Below, in pieces: positions 52,591 to 61,686 of a stretch of 64,000 nucleotides of DNA (within the stretch, counting starts at the first letter, position 1; every line of letters begins with the position of its first letter). The position numbers and the translations under genes are program-made. Below the pieces are notes generated by a model that was given only the letters and a program-made list of their open reading frames with translations, did no database searches and was not told where the DNA came from. Source of the stretch: Pseudoips prasinana (taxonomy: Eukaryota; Arthropoda; Insecta; Lepidoptera; Nolidae); the NCBI GenBank assembly GCA_951640165.1, contig OX621249.1, positions 26,703,201 through 26,767,200 of the forward strand, given 5' to 3'.

Positions 52591-53610
52591 ATGGATACGT
52601 TAAAAATTCGAGTAATTATGGAATATGAGTACCGTCGTGGCAGCAACGCGGCACAAGCGGCACGCAACATCAACGACGTTTACGGAGCTAACACTACAAA
52701 CCAACGCACCACCTGTTATTGGTTTGCTCGCTTCCGTTCTGGAAATTTCGACCTGAAAAATGAACCTCGCGGTCGTCCGAAGACTTTGGTCGACAATGAC
52801 GAATTAAAGACGGTTGTGGAAGCTGATGATACACAATCTACGGCTGAATTAGCAGCAGCTTTCGACGTTAGCGTCAAAACAATATTGGTCCATTTGCGTC
52901 AAATTGGCAAGGTAAAAAAGCTTGACAAATGGGTGCCCCACGAACTCAATGATCGCCAGCGCGAAGTACGCGTCGAGACGTGCCTTGCACTGCTCAACAG
53001 ACACACAAATGAAGGAATTTTGAACCGCATTGTTACCTGCGATGAAAAATGGATTCTGTTTGATAACCGCAAGCGCTCAGCAAGTTGGTTGGATCCTGGT
53101 TCAGCACCTAAACAATGCCCTAAACGAAAACTTACCCCTAGAAAAGTGATGGTCACTGTTTGGTGGTCTAGCGCCGGTGTGATTCATCACAGCTTCTTAC
53201 CAAACGGGGTGAGCATTACTGCAGATGTGTACTGTGAAGAACTGAGCACAATGATGGAGAAGCTGGCGCATCTCCAACCAGCATTGGTCAATCGCTCGTC
53301 TCCGCTGCTCCTGCACGACAACGCGCGACCTCATACTGCACAGCAGACGGTCTCCAAGTTGCAAGAACTGGGGTTGGAAGCTCTCCGTCATCCGCCCTAC
53401 TCACCAGACCTTGCGCCTACAGACTACTACTTTTTCCAGAATTTGGATAACTTCTTGGCGGGAAAAAAATTCAATACCCGAGAGGCAGTACAAAATGCCT
53501 TTGAAGAATTTGTTGCCTCCCGTCCAGCTGATTTCTTTAAGAAGGGCATCAATAAACTGCCACTGCGATGGCAAAGATGCATTGATTGCATGGGTGATTA
53601 CTTCGAATAA
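52591..53610 (+). CDS. Mariner transposase, DD34D, intact (copy 2)
   Basis: 339 residues, three substitutions from copy 1 (A/T in KTVV, R/L in CLALL, final E for D). D151, D243 and D278, WVPHEL and YSPDLAPTD are all kept. The ATG at 52591 belongs to the right-hand copy of the P-like element's 8-bp target duplication, so the frame was kept by the duplication. The native leader and left inverted repeat are now 2.5 kb away. Upstream, the frame is open into the P-like right end, allowing an extended N terminus if transcription starts there. Transposition in cis would need both distant mariner ends. Confidence 0.94.
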   Translation: MDTLKIRVIMEYEYRRGSNAAQAARNINDVYGANTTNQRTTCYWFARFRSGNFDLKNEPRGRPKTLVDNDELKTVVEADDTQSTAELAAAFDVSVKTILVHLRQIGKVKKLDKWVPHELNDRQREVRVETCLALLNRHTNEGILNRIVTCDEKWILFDNRKRSASWLDPGSAPKQCPKRKLTPRKVMVTVWWSSAGVIHHSFLPNGVSITADVYCEELSTMMEKLAHLQPALVNRSSPLLLHDNARPHTAQQTVSKLQELGLEALRHPPYSPDLAPTDYYFFQNLDNFLAGKKFNTREAVQNAFEEFVASRPADFFKKGINKLPLRWQRCIDCMGDYFE

Positions 53611-53688
53611 TACAAATAAAAAAATTCATGAAAAAAATTCGTTTAAATTTTTTCATACAAAACGGCAATTTCATAGGTAAAGACCTAT

Positions 53689-54950
53689 TATATTTTCACA
53701 ATGTGTTTGTGATACGAGGAGTGACGAGGACGGACGGCGGACCGGACCTCTATCTCTTTTTGGTGTTTCCAGCTCTACATATTTTTGTAGTTGTATGTTT
53801 TGTTCTTTCTTTTTGTTGTGTACCTCTCAATTGCTGGATATTTGTGTAGAAGTGGTTTTCGAATAGGGATGGTAATGTGTTATAGTGAACCGGGCAATGG
53901 GCGCGCGAGGTTTTGGATAGATGGCTGTGAGCCATGCCCATTTAGCGTAAGGTTAGTAGGTACCACGGCGTACTGTCGACCAGCATACGGTGTACGCAAT
54001 CACATATTCAATTAATCTAGTTCGATTAATTAAATTTACCTTTAATATAGACATAATTAATTAATAGATTTTTATTATAGACAGAACCAATCAGATAATA
54101 TGTTGTAAATTATATATAAAACTTTAAATTTCGATAATTAAACCTACATATATAAACTTGACATTAACTTAATATAAACTAGCTAAATAACGAAATCATA
54201 AATTTAGTCCGTATACAATCCGTGTACTTAAATATCTACCTAGGTACCTAGAAATGATTGTGTTAACTTTACTATATTGCTACAAACATGTTCTGACTAT
54301 TTATATTAGTGCTTTTTTAAAATCTACGTGAAAAAACCTACCTTTTTCATTTTATTTATTTAAAATCATAATTTATTACTACTTCTTAACCTTTGAATGC
54401 GCCCAAAGGCTAATATAATACTAAAAGTTGGCACTTTTGACCATTCATTTTTCTTACGTGCCTTCTCTATGAAAAATGCAACGTGTTAACTGTCCACCAA
54501 CTCTTTATTGGACATGCAATTCTAAAACAACACATGACAGTCACATTCAATGTTACCTTACTAACACCAAGATACGGAAAGATACTGTCTGCACTTGTAT
54601 GTACATCCGAGTCAAAGTTTATTCATACAAACAGATTTTACCTTTTTCTTGGGCCCTATCTTTACAATAAAATAAATAAATAATTTTCTAAAATTAAACT
54701 TAACTATATAAATTATAAATTCTTATAAAAGTTGACCTATGATGAGACTGAGGATTTATTTATTATTCTAAGTAAATAAATTTAATCTGTATTTTTATGT
54801 CCACATTTGTATAGTTAAATATTGTTTAAAAATATAATAGATAAGTATACTTTTTAAGCCATTAGAATGACTGGTACAGGTTTTAAGTAGTACAGGCACC
54901 AACTGACTATAGGTTGGCTTAGTAATCATTATTTTTAATAAAAATATATA
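53689..54950. other. Unassigned stretch right of mariner copy 2
   Basis: Several short open frames exist (e.g. 53750-53941 minus, 53791-54015 plus, 54476-54683 plus) but none shows recognisable domains, and the stretch is mostly AT-rich. Confidence 0.4.
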
Positions 54951-54959
54951 TTTTTTGTA

Positions 54960-55100
54960 CACAGCCTGGGCATGCCCTCTACATGTTAGACCAGTGACCT
55001 TACATAGGCCGTAAGCGAGATGCCGATGGATGGGGGCAGTACAAGACCGGCAGCTGTGGAACTCATTGGGGGAGGCCCTTGTCATGGGCATTCTGTATAA
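54960..55100 (+). pseudogene. LINE polyprotein tail fragment
   Basis: The plus strand reads WMGAVQDRQLWNSLGEALVM, matching the RT polyprotein ending RDRxxWRxLGEAYVQQW of common lepidopteran LINEs. It is followed by a possible second partial repeat at 55160-55320 (AGGTGGCCGGTCTAACCTGT). Confidence 0.5.
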
Positions 55101-55504
55101 TAAACTTGAGATAGTAACTAATAATACATTTTTATTCTTGTCAAAATGTGTATTTGCAATATGTAAGGTGGCCGGTCTAACCTGTGGAGCATGCCCACGC
55201 TGGATCTACGAATTCGTGGTTGCCACTCGAGAACCTTTCTGCCCCGGCGGCTGTGCGTCAGTTCTTCGAGCTATGTGCGCCACCGATTGCCACTTAATTT
55301 TGGCAATTCTGCTTCAATTATATTCTTATTCAGTCTAAATTTGAATTGAGATATACGAATTTGAACTGATAGATAAACATCTATCAGATTATAGACATAT
55401 ATTTTAAGAGACAATAGAAATAAAATTAAATATACTTTACTAATATATTTTTGTTAAAACTATTAAAATAAACTATACCTACGCCATCCAGTAGACGTTC
55501 CGCA

Positions 55505-55702
55505 TTGCCATCAAAAGGTAGCGTGCCTAGAAGAATGACAGCATTGATACGATGTATTAATATATCGTCCAGACTCTTGCTTTCGCACGTGCACGTCATT
55601 TGTTTCCATTACGGCAGGTACGCTGGCGATAGAAAGTGCCTGATGAATAATATCATTACAGCTGCCGTGGCGCAAAATTCTACCAACGCCTCCCCTATAC
55701 AA
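55505..55702 (-). pseudogene. Possible retroelement-derived fragment
   Basis: The minus strand encodes RRGVGRILRHGSCNDIIHQA and LSIASVPAVMETNDVHVRKQ. The order R-H-x-x-x-N-D-I-I-x-x-A-L-x-x-A-x-V-P-A-x-x-E resembles a C-terminal module often found with LINE remnants (NDIIRRALxxANVPAxLEPxGL). It stops at 55511. Alternative: chance frame. Confidence 0.35.
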
Positions 55703-56239
55703 AAGACCAATATCTGCAACCAGAGGCCCGATTCTAACTTACCCAGAGCCAGTTGGCACGCGCTGTGATGAATTTTTGTAAAAAACTACGGAATAAACTT
55801 TCTACGACCAGAATAAAAGGTAAGTACCTTAGGTATTTTGCACACAAAATAAGAAATATAAAATTGTTTCGAGATCAATTTGAAATTACCATTAAAAAAA
55901 TTCAATTAAAATATGTATGAATTTAACAAAAATGAAGATGAATGGATAATCAAGAAGATATACAAATTGAAAATGTGATAGTAACTGATAATATCTAAAA
56001 TATATCATCAGGTAGGTAAGATTATGTTTCCCTTATAACCTCTTGGTGGGCTCTTTTTAAAGCAAACTTCCTCAAAAATACTAGTCACATTTACTGAAGT
56101 GCAAGATTAGCACAGCAATACTAGTTTTTAATTACGTAAAATAAATATTGTATCTTTGACAATTAATTTCATTATAACTTTTATGGTTACATGTATTTAA
56201 TTCTTTCCCTATAATGTATTTTATTTATTACTATATTTA

Positions 56240-56505
56240 AATAATTATTGGCACAGTAAAATTACAGATTGGAAATGGATTAAAACTACGCACAACAAAC
56301 TAAAACTATCATTATATACTTTAAATCAAACAATAAAAGTACAAATAAACGTCAACGCCAGACTGGCAATCCCTAGAATTACCAACTATTATGAAGACAG
56401 AACACTGAAAAAACGCTTGCTGTACCTGTTAAATAGTCTACCGGGTGGCATTGGGCATGAAAATGTTAAAAAGAAATTTAAATTTAGGTTAAAATGCACT
56501 TAATA
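56240..56505 (+). pseudogene. LINE RT C-terminal fragment
   Basis: The plus strand reads ARLAIPRITNYYEDRTLKKR and LLYLLNSLPGGIGHENVKKK followed by FKFRLKCT and a TAA at about 56502. NxLPxxIxxxxxxxxFKxxLKxxL is the usual LINE C-terminal ending. The upstream RT domain is absent. 55801-56240 shows nothing else. Confidence 0.55.
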
Positions 56506-56699
56506 GATTTAATTTAATGCATCATGTAATGTAAATAGAAATATTTTGTTATAAAGATAAAATAATTGCTGTACAGAGACTCGATCCTACAGTAAAACCG
56601 GTAACATGGTTTTGTTGGACATATGCATAGACCGTTAACATATATTTGTAAATATATAAATAAAAACGTACAGCTATGAAATAAAAAAAAATCATAAAA

Positions 56700-57240
56700 T
56701 GAAAACTACTGGGCCAAACTATGTAATATTTTTATGAAACCAAATGGCAACTATTCCGCATCAAACTTAAGAAGAATCACGTAAATCGGACCATAAATCA
56801 CCGAGTAATCGGTGTACATAGGTAAAAAATTACCAGTGAACTTGAAAACCTCCTTCTTTTGAAGTCGGTTAATAACCGCTTTCAAGTTTTACGCTATCTT
56901 CGGGTAAAGTGATCAAAAAGCTTTTGACGTTACCTCTTTGGGTGACAATATATGTAACCACTAGCGGCCCGGTACGTGCTTCGCTACGTATAAGGCATAG
57001 TAATAAAAAAAATATTATTAAGTTCATTTATTCACACACACAACAAAATATTTTAAATTGCTAAAAGATGTTGATTTTACAATTTTTCAAGACTTTTTTC
57101 AAATTTTCTCTACGCGCAAACCTTCCCTGGACTTCTACGATTAACTCAAGACCAAAATTAGCCAAATCGGTAAAGGCGTTGTTGAGTTATAACATTACAA
57201 CGAAAAGCGGCATTGATTTTTATATATATAGATAATAAAA
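56700..57240. repeat. Two lepidopteran repeat pieces before the TLS1 gene
   Basis: 56700-56895 has AACTACTGGGCCAAACTATG and ends GAAAACCTCCTTCTTTTGAA GTCGGTTAA, a frequent MITE/SINE-like word. 56960-57235 begins ACTAGCGGCCCGGTACGTGC TTCGCTACG and ends TTTTTATATATATAGAT, a Helitron-like element like that at 29806. Confidence 0.55.
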
Positions 57241-57775
57241 TATTACAAAATAAGAAAAGCAGAATGATGTAGATTTACAATTAATAATAATTTATTTTAT
57301 ATCTACAGTTTTTTCAAGCAAATCTACAATTTTACTCTATAGTGGGACTGGCAACACTGCTACTAAGGAAATTGACTATTCTCTTTGGAACTGACCATAG
57401 ACTATTTTATTATACTAAGCACCTACCTCACTAGCACTCTCCGACTACAACAACGTAGCCGTATTATAGATACTGGTAATGTTCTGCAAAGAGTATTTAA
57501 CCTTGTTCTGTGTCTCTCCGAGCAATAACCACAGAGTACTATGTATATATTGGCTTGGCAATAACAAGAGCAGTCTAGAGTTCTAGACAAGAACCTACGT
57601 TGAAGAGAATTGGCTGGCGTCTGTCCTGGGTTTCCTTCATAGTTACGTATTGTGTTATATATTTGAGCTCAATTTAGTTCTGATATTTAATGCATTGTGG
57701 ATAATTCAACATTTAATTAGTGCTGGCACTTTAAATAACTTTTTGTTTTGATCTCCATTTTCAATTATTATCGTA
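57241..57775 (+). promoter_or_regulatory. Upstream region of the TLS1/C9orf78-like gene
   Basis: AT-rich, with no repeat recognised from about 57390 on. No convincing TATA box; the start context is ATCGTAATGG. A TE (56960-57235) lies within 550 bp of the start codon. Confidence 0.3.
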
Positions 57776-58202
57776 ATGGATGACTCCAACGCCCCCGACA
57801 CTACAATGGCGGCCACTGAAGAAATAAAATTCAAGCCAAGAAAAAGGAAGAACTTTCGTCAGCGGATCAAAGAAGACGAAGAACCCGAAGATGAGCAACT
57901 GTTAGCGAAATTGGAAGAAACCAAAGTTCTACAGAAACTTAGAGAAAGGCCAAATGGGGTTAGCGTCGCTGCACTCGCTACTGGCCAGAAAGCCGCTACT
58001 GAAGAAAATGTTTGTAAAGATCCTTATAAAGTAAAATCTGGCGGCATGGTGAATATGCAAGCGTTAAAGAGCGGGAAAGTGAAGCAAGTCGACGATGCTT
58101 ACGATACGGGCATCGGCACACAGTTTTCAGCGGAGACTAACAAGCGTGATGAAGATGAAGAAATGATGAAATACATTGAAGAGCAGCTAGCGAAAAGAAA
58201 AG
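57776..58202 (+). CDS. TLS1/C9orf78-like spliceosome-associated protein, exon 1
   Basis: ATG at 57776. The exon encodes about 142 residues: MDDSNAPDTTMAATEEIKFK, a basic KPRKRKNFRQR stretch, then LEETKVLQKLRERPNGVSVA, VKSGGMVNMQALK and IGTQFSAETNKRDEDEEMMK followed by YIEEQLAKRKG. These are hallmark blocks of the TLS1 family (LEETxxxQxLRxRPNGVS, K(T/S)GGMV(D/N)M, GTxFSAETNxRDEDxxMMKYIExxLxKRKG). The human member, C9orf78, is a nuclear, largely disordered spliceosomal factor; yeast Tls1 affects telomeric silencing through splicing. The donor G/GTTCGT at 58203 leaves one base of a Gly codon. Sequence is well conserved; no defects. Confidence 0.93.
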
Positions 58203-58935
58203 GTTCGTATTATCAGTAAACAGTTTGATACATATTATACAATTATACTAGTAGTGCCCCGCTGTTTTACCCGCGTTAATCTTTATAAACTATAGCCTAT
58301 TTGTTGATCGAGGGTTTCAGCTAACTCCATACCAAATTTTATTAAAATCGCTCCAGCCGTTTAGACGTGAAGAAGTTACAAACATACACACTCACAAACT
58401 TTCGCCTTTATAATTAGTGTGATTGGATCAGTGGCTATTCTTGGGGGCGGATTTTTTGTATTTGTAAACAGCTTGATAATACACTTGTGTACTTTAACTG
58501 AATCATTGGTCTAATGGTGCGTTTAACTCCAAACAATGAGGTCTAAGAATACCCACTGACCGAGGTCTTGGATTCAAAGCTTGTGTTAGGCCAATAAGTG
58601 CTATTGCAATATTACAGTGCAGTAGTAAATGTCCATCGCTGATTGGTAGTCTCCCTTAGTTCTGGTCATTTAGGTAACAAGTGAGTGTGCAAACACAGGT
58701 GCACTTTCTAGTTTCAGGGAAACTTCTAATTTGATGGCATAGCTGGCTGGCACAACTGGACAGGTGTTAGCTACTGCTTATGTGTACTCTCCAAGCCATG
58801 GAGGCACTACTAACTCTGGACTGATACTAAAGTTTAGTATCAGGCCAGAGTTAGTAGTGCCTAGATATTGAGCTGTTCTGTTACATAGTTTAGTAACTAA
58901 ACTATGTAACAGAAAAGCTCAATATCTCACCGCCC
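58203..58935. repeat. Left part of the TLS1 intron: Helitron-like fragment and two palindromes
   Basis: 58247-58425 has GTAGTGCCCCGCTGTTTTAC, CCAGCCGTTTAGACGTG and AAACTTTCGCCTTTATAAT (Helitron-like, minus). Palindrome A, 58802-58862, has 28-bp arms: AGGCACTACTAACTCTGG... mirrored by ...CCAGAGTTAGTAGTGCCT. Palindrome B, 58863-58927: AGATATTGAGCT...ACATAGTTTAG mirrored by CTAAACTATGT...AGCTCAATATCT. B ends a few bases before the Transib-like element. Confidence 0.7.
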
Positions 58936-60540
58936 CACAGTGGAACGAATGTATGGGAGCGGTTGGACGTAGACATGTCCGAAAAAAAAGAGTAAAATTA
59001 TGCCAAACTAATGATGCCATCTTATTCGATTACTTAATGCCTTCATAACTTGTGGTGATGAATTTCTTCATAACTCCCATATTTCGGGAGTAATTTGAGA
59101 AAATGTGAAATTTTACTATGAAAATGAGTGTATCGAGCTCTCTCCCTCCTGATTCCGGGCTTGTTTCAAGTAGCGGTCTCTAATATCATAATGCTAATAC
59201 TAAGAGCTATATTTAATACTAAGACACATAGTGCGCCAAATGTGCACTTTCTGGGATAAAGAGTGATGTTTATTTTATAACACAATTTTTTTATTTTTTG
59301 TTTATTTTGTTGATTAAAACCGTTTTTCTAAAGGTTTACCTTATTACAATAACATTTCTGAGCAGCCAATTAGAGAAGATATAAGCTAATTAGGATATAT
59401 AATTAGGGACTTAAGGTTTACATATAAAACTGATGCACTAATGATTACTGATAAGAACATTGCTATTATTTAATTACTAAATGGCTCTTAATACACTAAT
59501 TTAGCATGCATCATTTACTAATTATCACAATAACTAATTACCTTGCAATATTTAACAAAGGATACCTGGGATACCTGGATTTTATATAAATAGGTCACTA
59601 TTAGTAACTTTAAAATCAGTGTTGATTTACACCTCGTTGTATCCAAGCTAATCTCGCAATGTATTTTCCAAATTTTAATACAAATCTTGATATTCACGTT
59701 GCTTTATGCGCACGCGCACATAAAGATTTACGCGACTTTAACTATTTGTTCAGTGTTTTAAAAGATAACAGTTGTGTTCAGTTATGTGAAAGTGCTGAAA
59801 CAAGTTTAAAAGACTGGTGTCGTCGATTTTGCTACCGCATTTATGCAAAATGGACACAGTCTGGAAGAAGCACAGATAAGTTTCGGAAGAAACATGAGAT
59901 TTGGCTACAGGCTGCAATTCAATGGCCGGAATTACAGAATGAAAATATGGAACCTTCTACAGAAAATATAAGTGACGTCATCGAGCCCATAATTTCTCCT
60001 GCTAAATCTGATGCTTCAACTTGTACACATCCTAGTCCTCGTAAATCTTCAACTTACTTAAAAGTCATACTCTCATCAGTTCTTGTGAATATTTTTGTTA
60101 ATATATATTTCTGTATATATATAATATATTTATAGACCTCTTAATAAGTCTGTCTGCGGTTTAAAGTAAATACAAATGGGGAAAAAACGTTTTTTTTTTT
60201 TAAATTTCATTTCCTTTTATCCCAGAAAGTGCACATTTGGCGCACTATGTGTCTTAGTATTAAATATAGCTCTTAGTAATAGCATTACGATATTAGAGAC
60301 CGCTACTTGAAACAAGCCCGGAATCAGGAGGGAGAGAGCTCGATACACTCATTTTCATAGTAAAATTTCACATTTTCTCAAATTACTCCCGAAATATGGG
60401 AGTTATGAAGAAATTCATCACCACAATTTATGAAGGCATTAAGTAATCGAATAAGATGGCATCATTAGTTTGTCATAATTTTACTCTTATTTTTCGGACA
60501 TGTCTACGTCCAACCGCTCCCATACATTCGTTCCACTGTG
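58936..60540 (+). mobile_element. Transib-like element with 325-bp inverted repeats
   Basis: 1,605 bp; the arms 58936-59260 and 60216-60540 are near-identical inverted copies. The ends read CACAGTGGAACGAATGTATG, the first seven bases being the canonical RSS heptamer. The flanks are CGCCC on both sides (58931-58935, 60541-60545), a perfect 5-bp GC-rich target duplication. Transib elements have CACWRTG-type ends and 5-bp GC-rich duplications. The interior of about 950 bp carries one open frame. Probably non-autonomous. Confidence 0.8.
59659..60135 (+). CDS. Unrecognised 158-residue frame inside the Transib-like element
   Basis: ATG at 59659, MYFPNFNTNLDIHVALCARA; ends in a hydrophobic run after about residue 135 (VILSSVLVNIFVNIYFCIYI). 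The middle has CRRFCYRIYAKWTQSGRSTD and KFRKKHEIWLQAAIQWPE, a basic segment that could be DNA-binding. I do not recognise the family. It could be the N-terminal fragment of a Transib transposase, as the position and orientation would allow, but no catalytic DDE residues can be assigned in 158 residues. The hydrophobic end may be readthrough into the AT-rich 3' part. Confidence that it is translated is low to moderate. Confidence 0.4.
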   Translation: MYFPNFNTNLDIHVALCARAHKDLRDFNYLFSVLKDNSCVQLCESAETSLKDWCRRFCYRIYAKWTQSGRSTDKFRKKHEIWLQAAIQWPELQNENMEPSTENISDVIEPIISPAKSDASTCTHPSPRKSSTYLKVILSSVLVNIFVNIYFCIYIIYL

Positions 60541-60545
60541 CGCCC

Positions 60546-61198
60546 TTGAAATTGGCCAATATGGCCAACATTAAATGATTTTGGGATAAAACTGCTCTTA
60601 TCTGATTTGCCATCAAGTGTACTGAAGATAATTAATCTTTATGTAGTGGCCTGATAAATTGCATTGCTATGAGTGTCCGTCAGTGGCATTATTTATGAAA
60701 AGTTATTCAGTAATGGTGTCTTAAAATACGAAGGCAGGAGTACAAATCGCCAATTATGTCTGTATTATTGACAGACTAGCTGTGGCCTGCAGTTTTACCT
60801 GTGTTAAACTTTATAACTTATAGCCTATGTGTTAATCCAGGGTGTTGTCTAACTTCATGCCAAATTTTATTAAAATCACTCCAGCCATTAAGACATGAAG
60901 AAGTAACAAACATACACACTCACAAACTTTCACCTATACATTATTAGAATTTGTAAAGATCGTGTTCAATGTAGTTAGTTACATTAATAGTTAGTTTAAT
61001 ATTTAGTTCAATAAGGATTTTATAATTTTAATATCAAAACTATTGCATTAGTTAGTTAAGGAGAGAGATAAATAAATGAATAAATTAGTGTGATTGCAAA
61101 GTATTTATAGGTATTGTATTTAAAGAGATAATGGTGTTATTAGTCAACTTATTCACTACATAATGAAACTCATCAAATATTTATATTCTTTACAGAAG
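60546..61198. other. Right part of the TLS1 intron
   Basis: Contains a Helitron-like fragment at 60775-60950 (minus; CTAGCTGTGGCCTGCAGTTT, CTCCAGCCATTAAGACATG, AAACTTTCACC) and otherwise AT-rich DNA up to the acceptor of exon 2. No gene. Confidence 0.55.
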
Positions 61199-61686
61199 GA
61201 CATGATGAAGGCAAACAGGACTCAGAACATAATGACTCACTCAAATATTTATCCCCTGAAGAAGCTGCATTGCTATCATTGCCTGATCACCTCAGGGTTT
61301 CATCTGCACACCGATCAGAAGAGATGTTATCAAACCAAATGCTGAGTGGAATACCTGAAGTAGATCTAGGCATAGATGCTAAGATCAAAAATATTGAAGC
61401 AACGGAAGATGCCAAAATGAAACTCCTCTGGGAGAGACATAATAAAAAAGACAGCCCTTCACAATTTGTCCCGACCAATATGGCAGTGAATTTCGTTCAA
61501 CACAACCGTTTCAACATAGACAGTGATAATTCTAAAAAACGGAAAATAGTTAAGCCTGTAGCTCCTGTTATTGAATCAAATCCTATTGATGATAATGTTG
61601 AAAAAATTGTTAAAAAGGCTAAGGGGGAGAGGGCTACTGATGATTATCACTATGAGAAGTTTAAAAAACAATTTAGAAGATACTAA
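61199..61686 (+). CDS. TLS1/C9orf78-like protein, exon 2 with stop
   Basis: Acceptor TTTACAGAAG before 61199; GA completes the Gly codon of exon 1, giving KRKG/HDEGKQDSEHNDSLKY. The highly conserved core follows: LPDHLRVSSAHRSEEMLSNQ, MLSGIPEVDLGIDAKIKNIE, SFVPTNMAVNFVQHNRF-type sequence and the family's terminal motif ERATDDYHYEKFKKQFRRY before TAA at 61684-61686. With exon 1 the product is 304 residues, close to the 289 of human C9orf78. The intron is 2,996 bp and contains the Transib-like element. The last 16 codons and the 3' flank recur at 62961 as part of a tandem duplication. Confidence 0.94.

Larger units (their letters stand above)
49925..53688 (+). mobile_element. Mariner copy 2, interrupted by a P-like element
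   Basis: Left part 49925-50120 and right part 52589-53688 together give, minus the 8-bp duplication, 1,288 bp, identical in length to copy 1, with the same inverted repeats and TA at both ends. The insertion lies at the start codon. Confidence 0.93.

Noticed and set aside
28770..57775. N-terminal exon of the arrestin gene
   Set aside because: I looked on the minus strand for the first half of the arrestin N domain and found no segment with its motifs; it is outside the window or in pieces too short to recognise.
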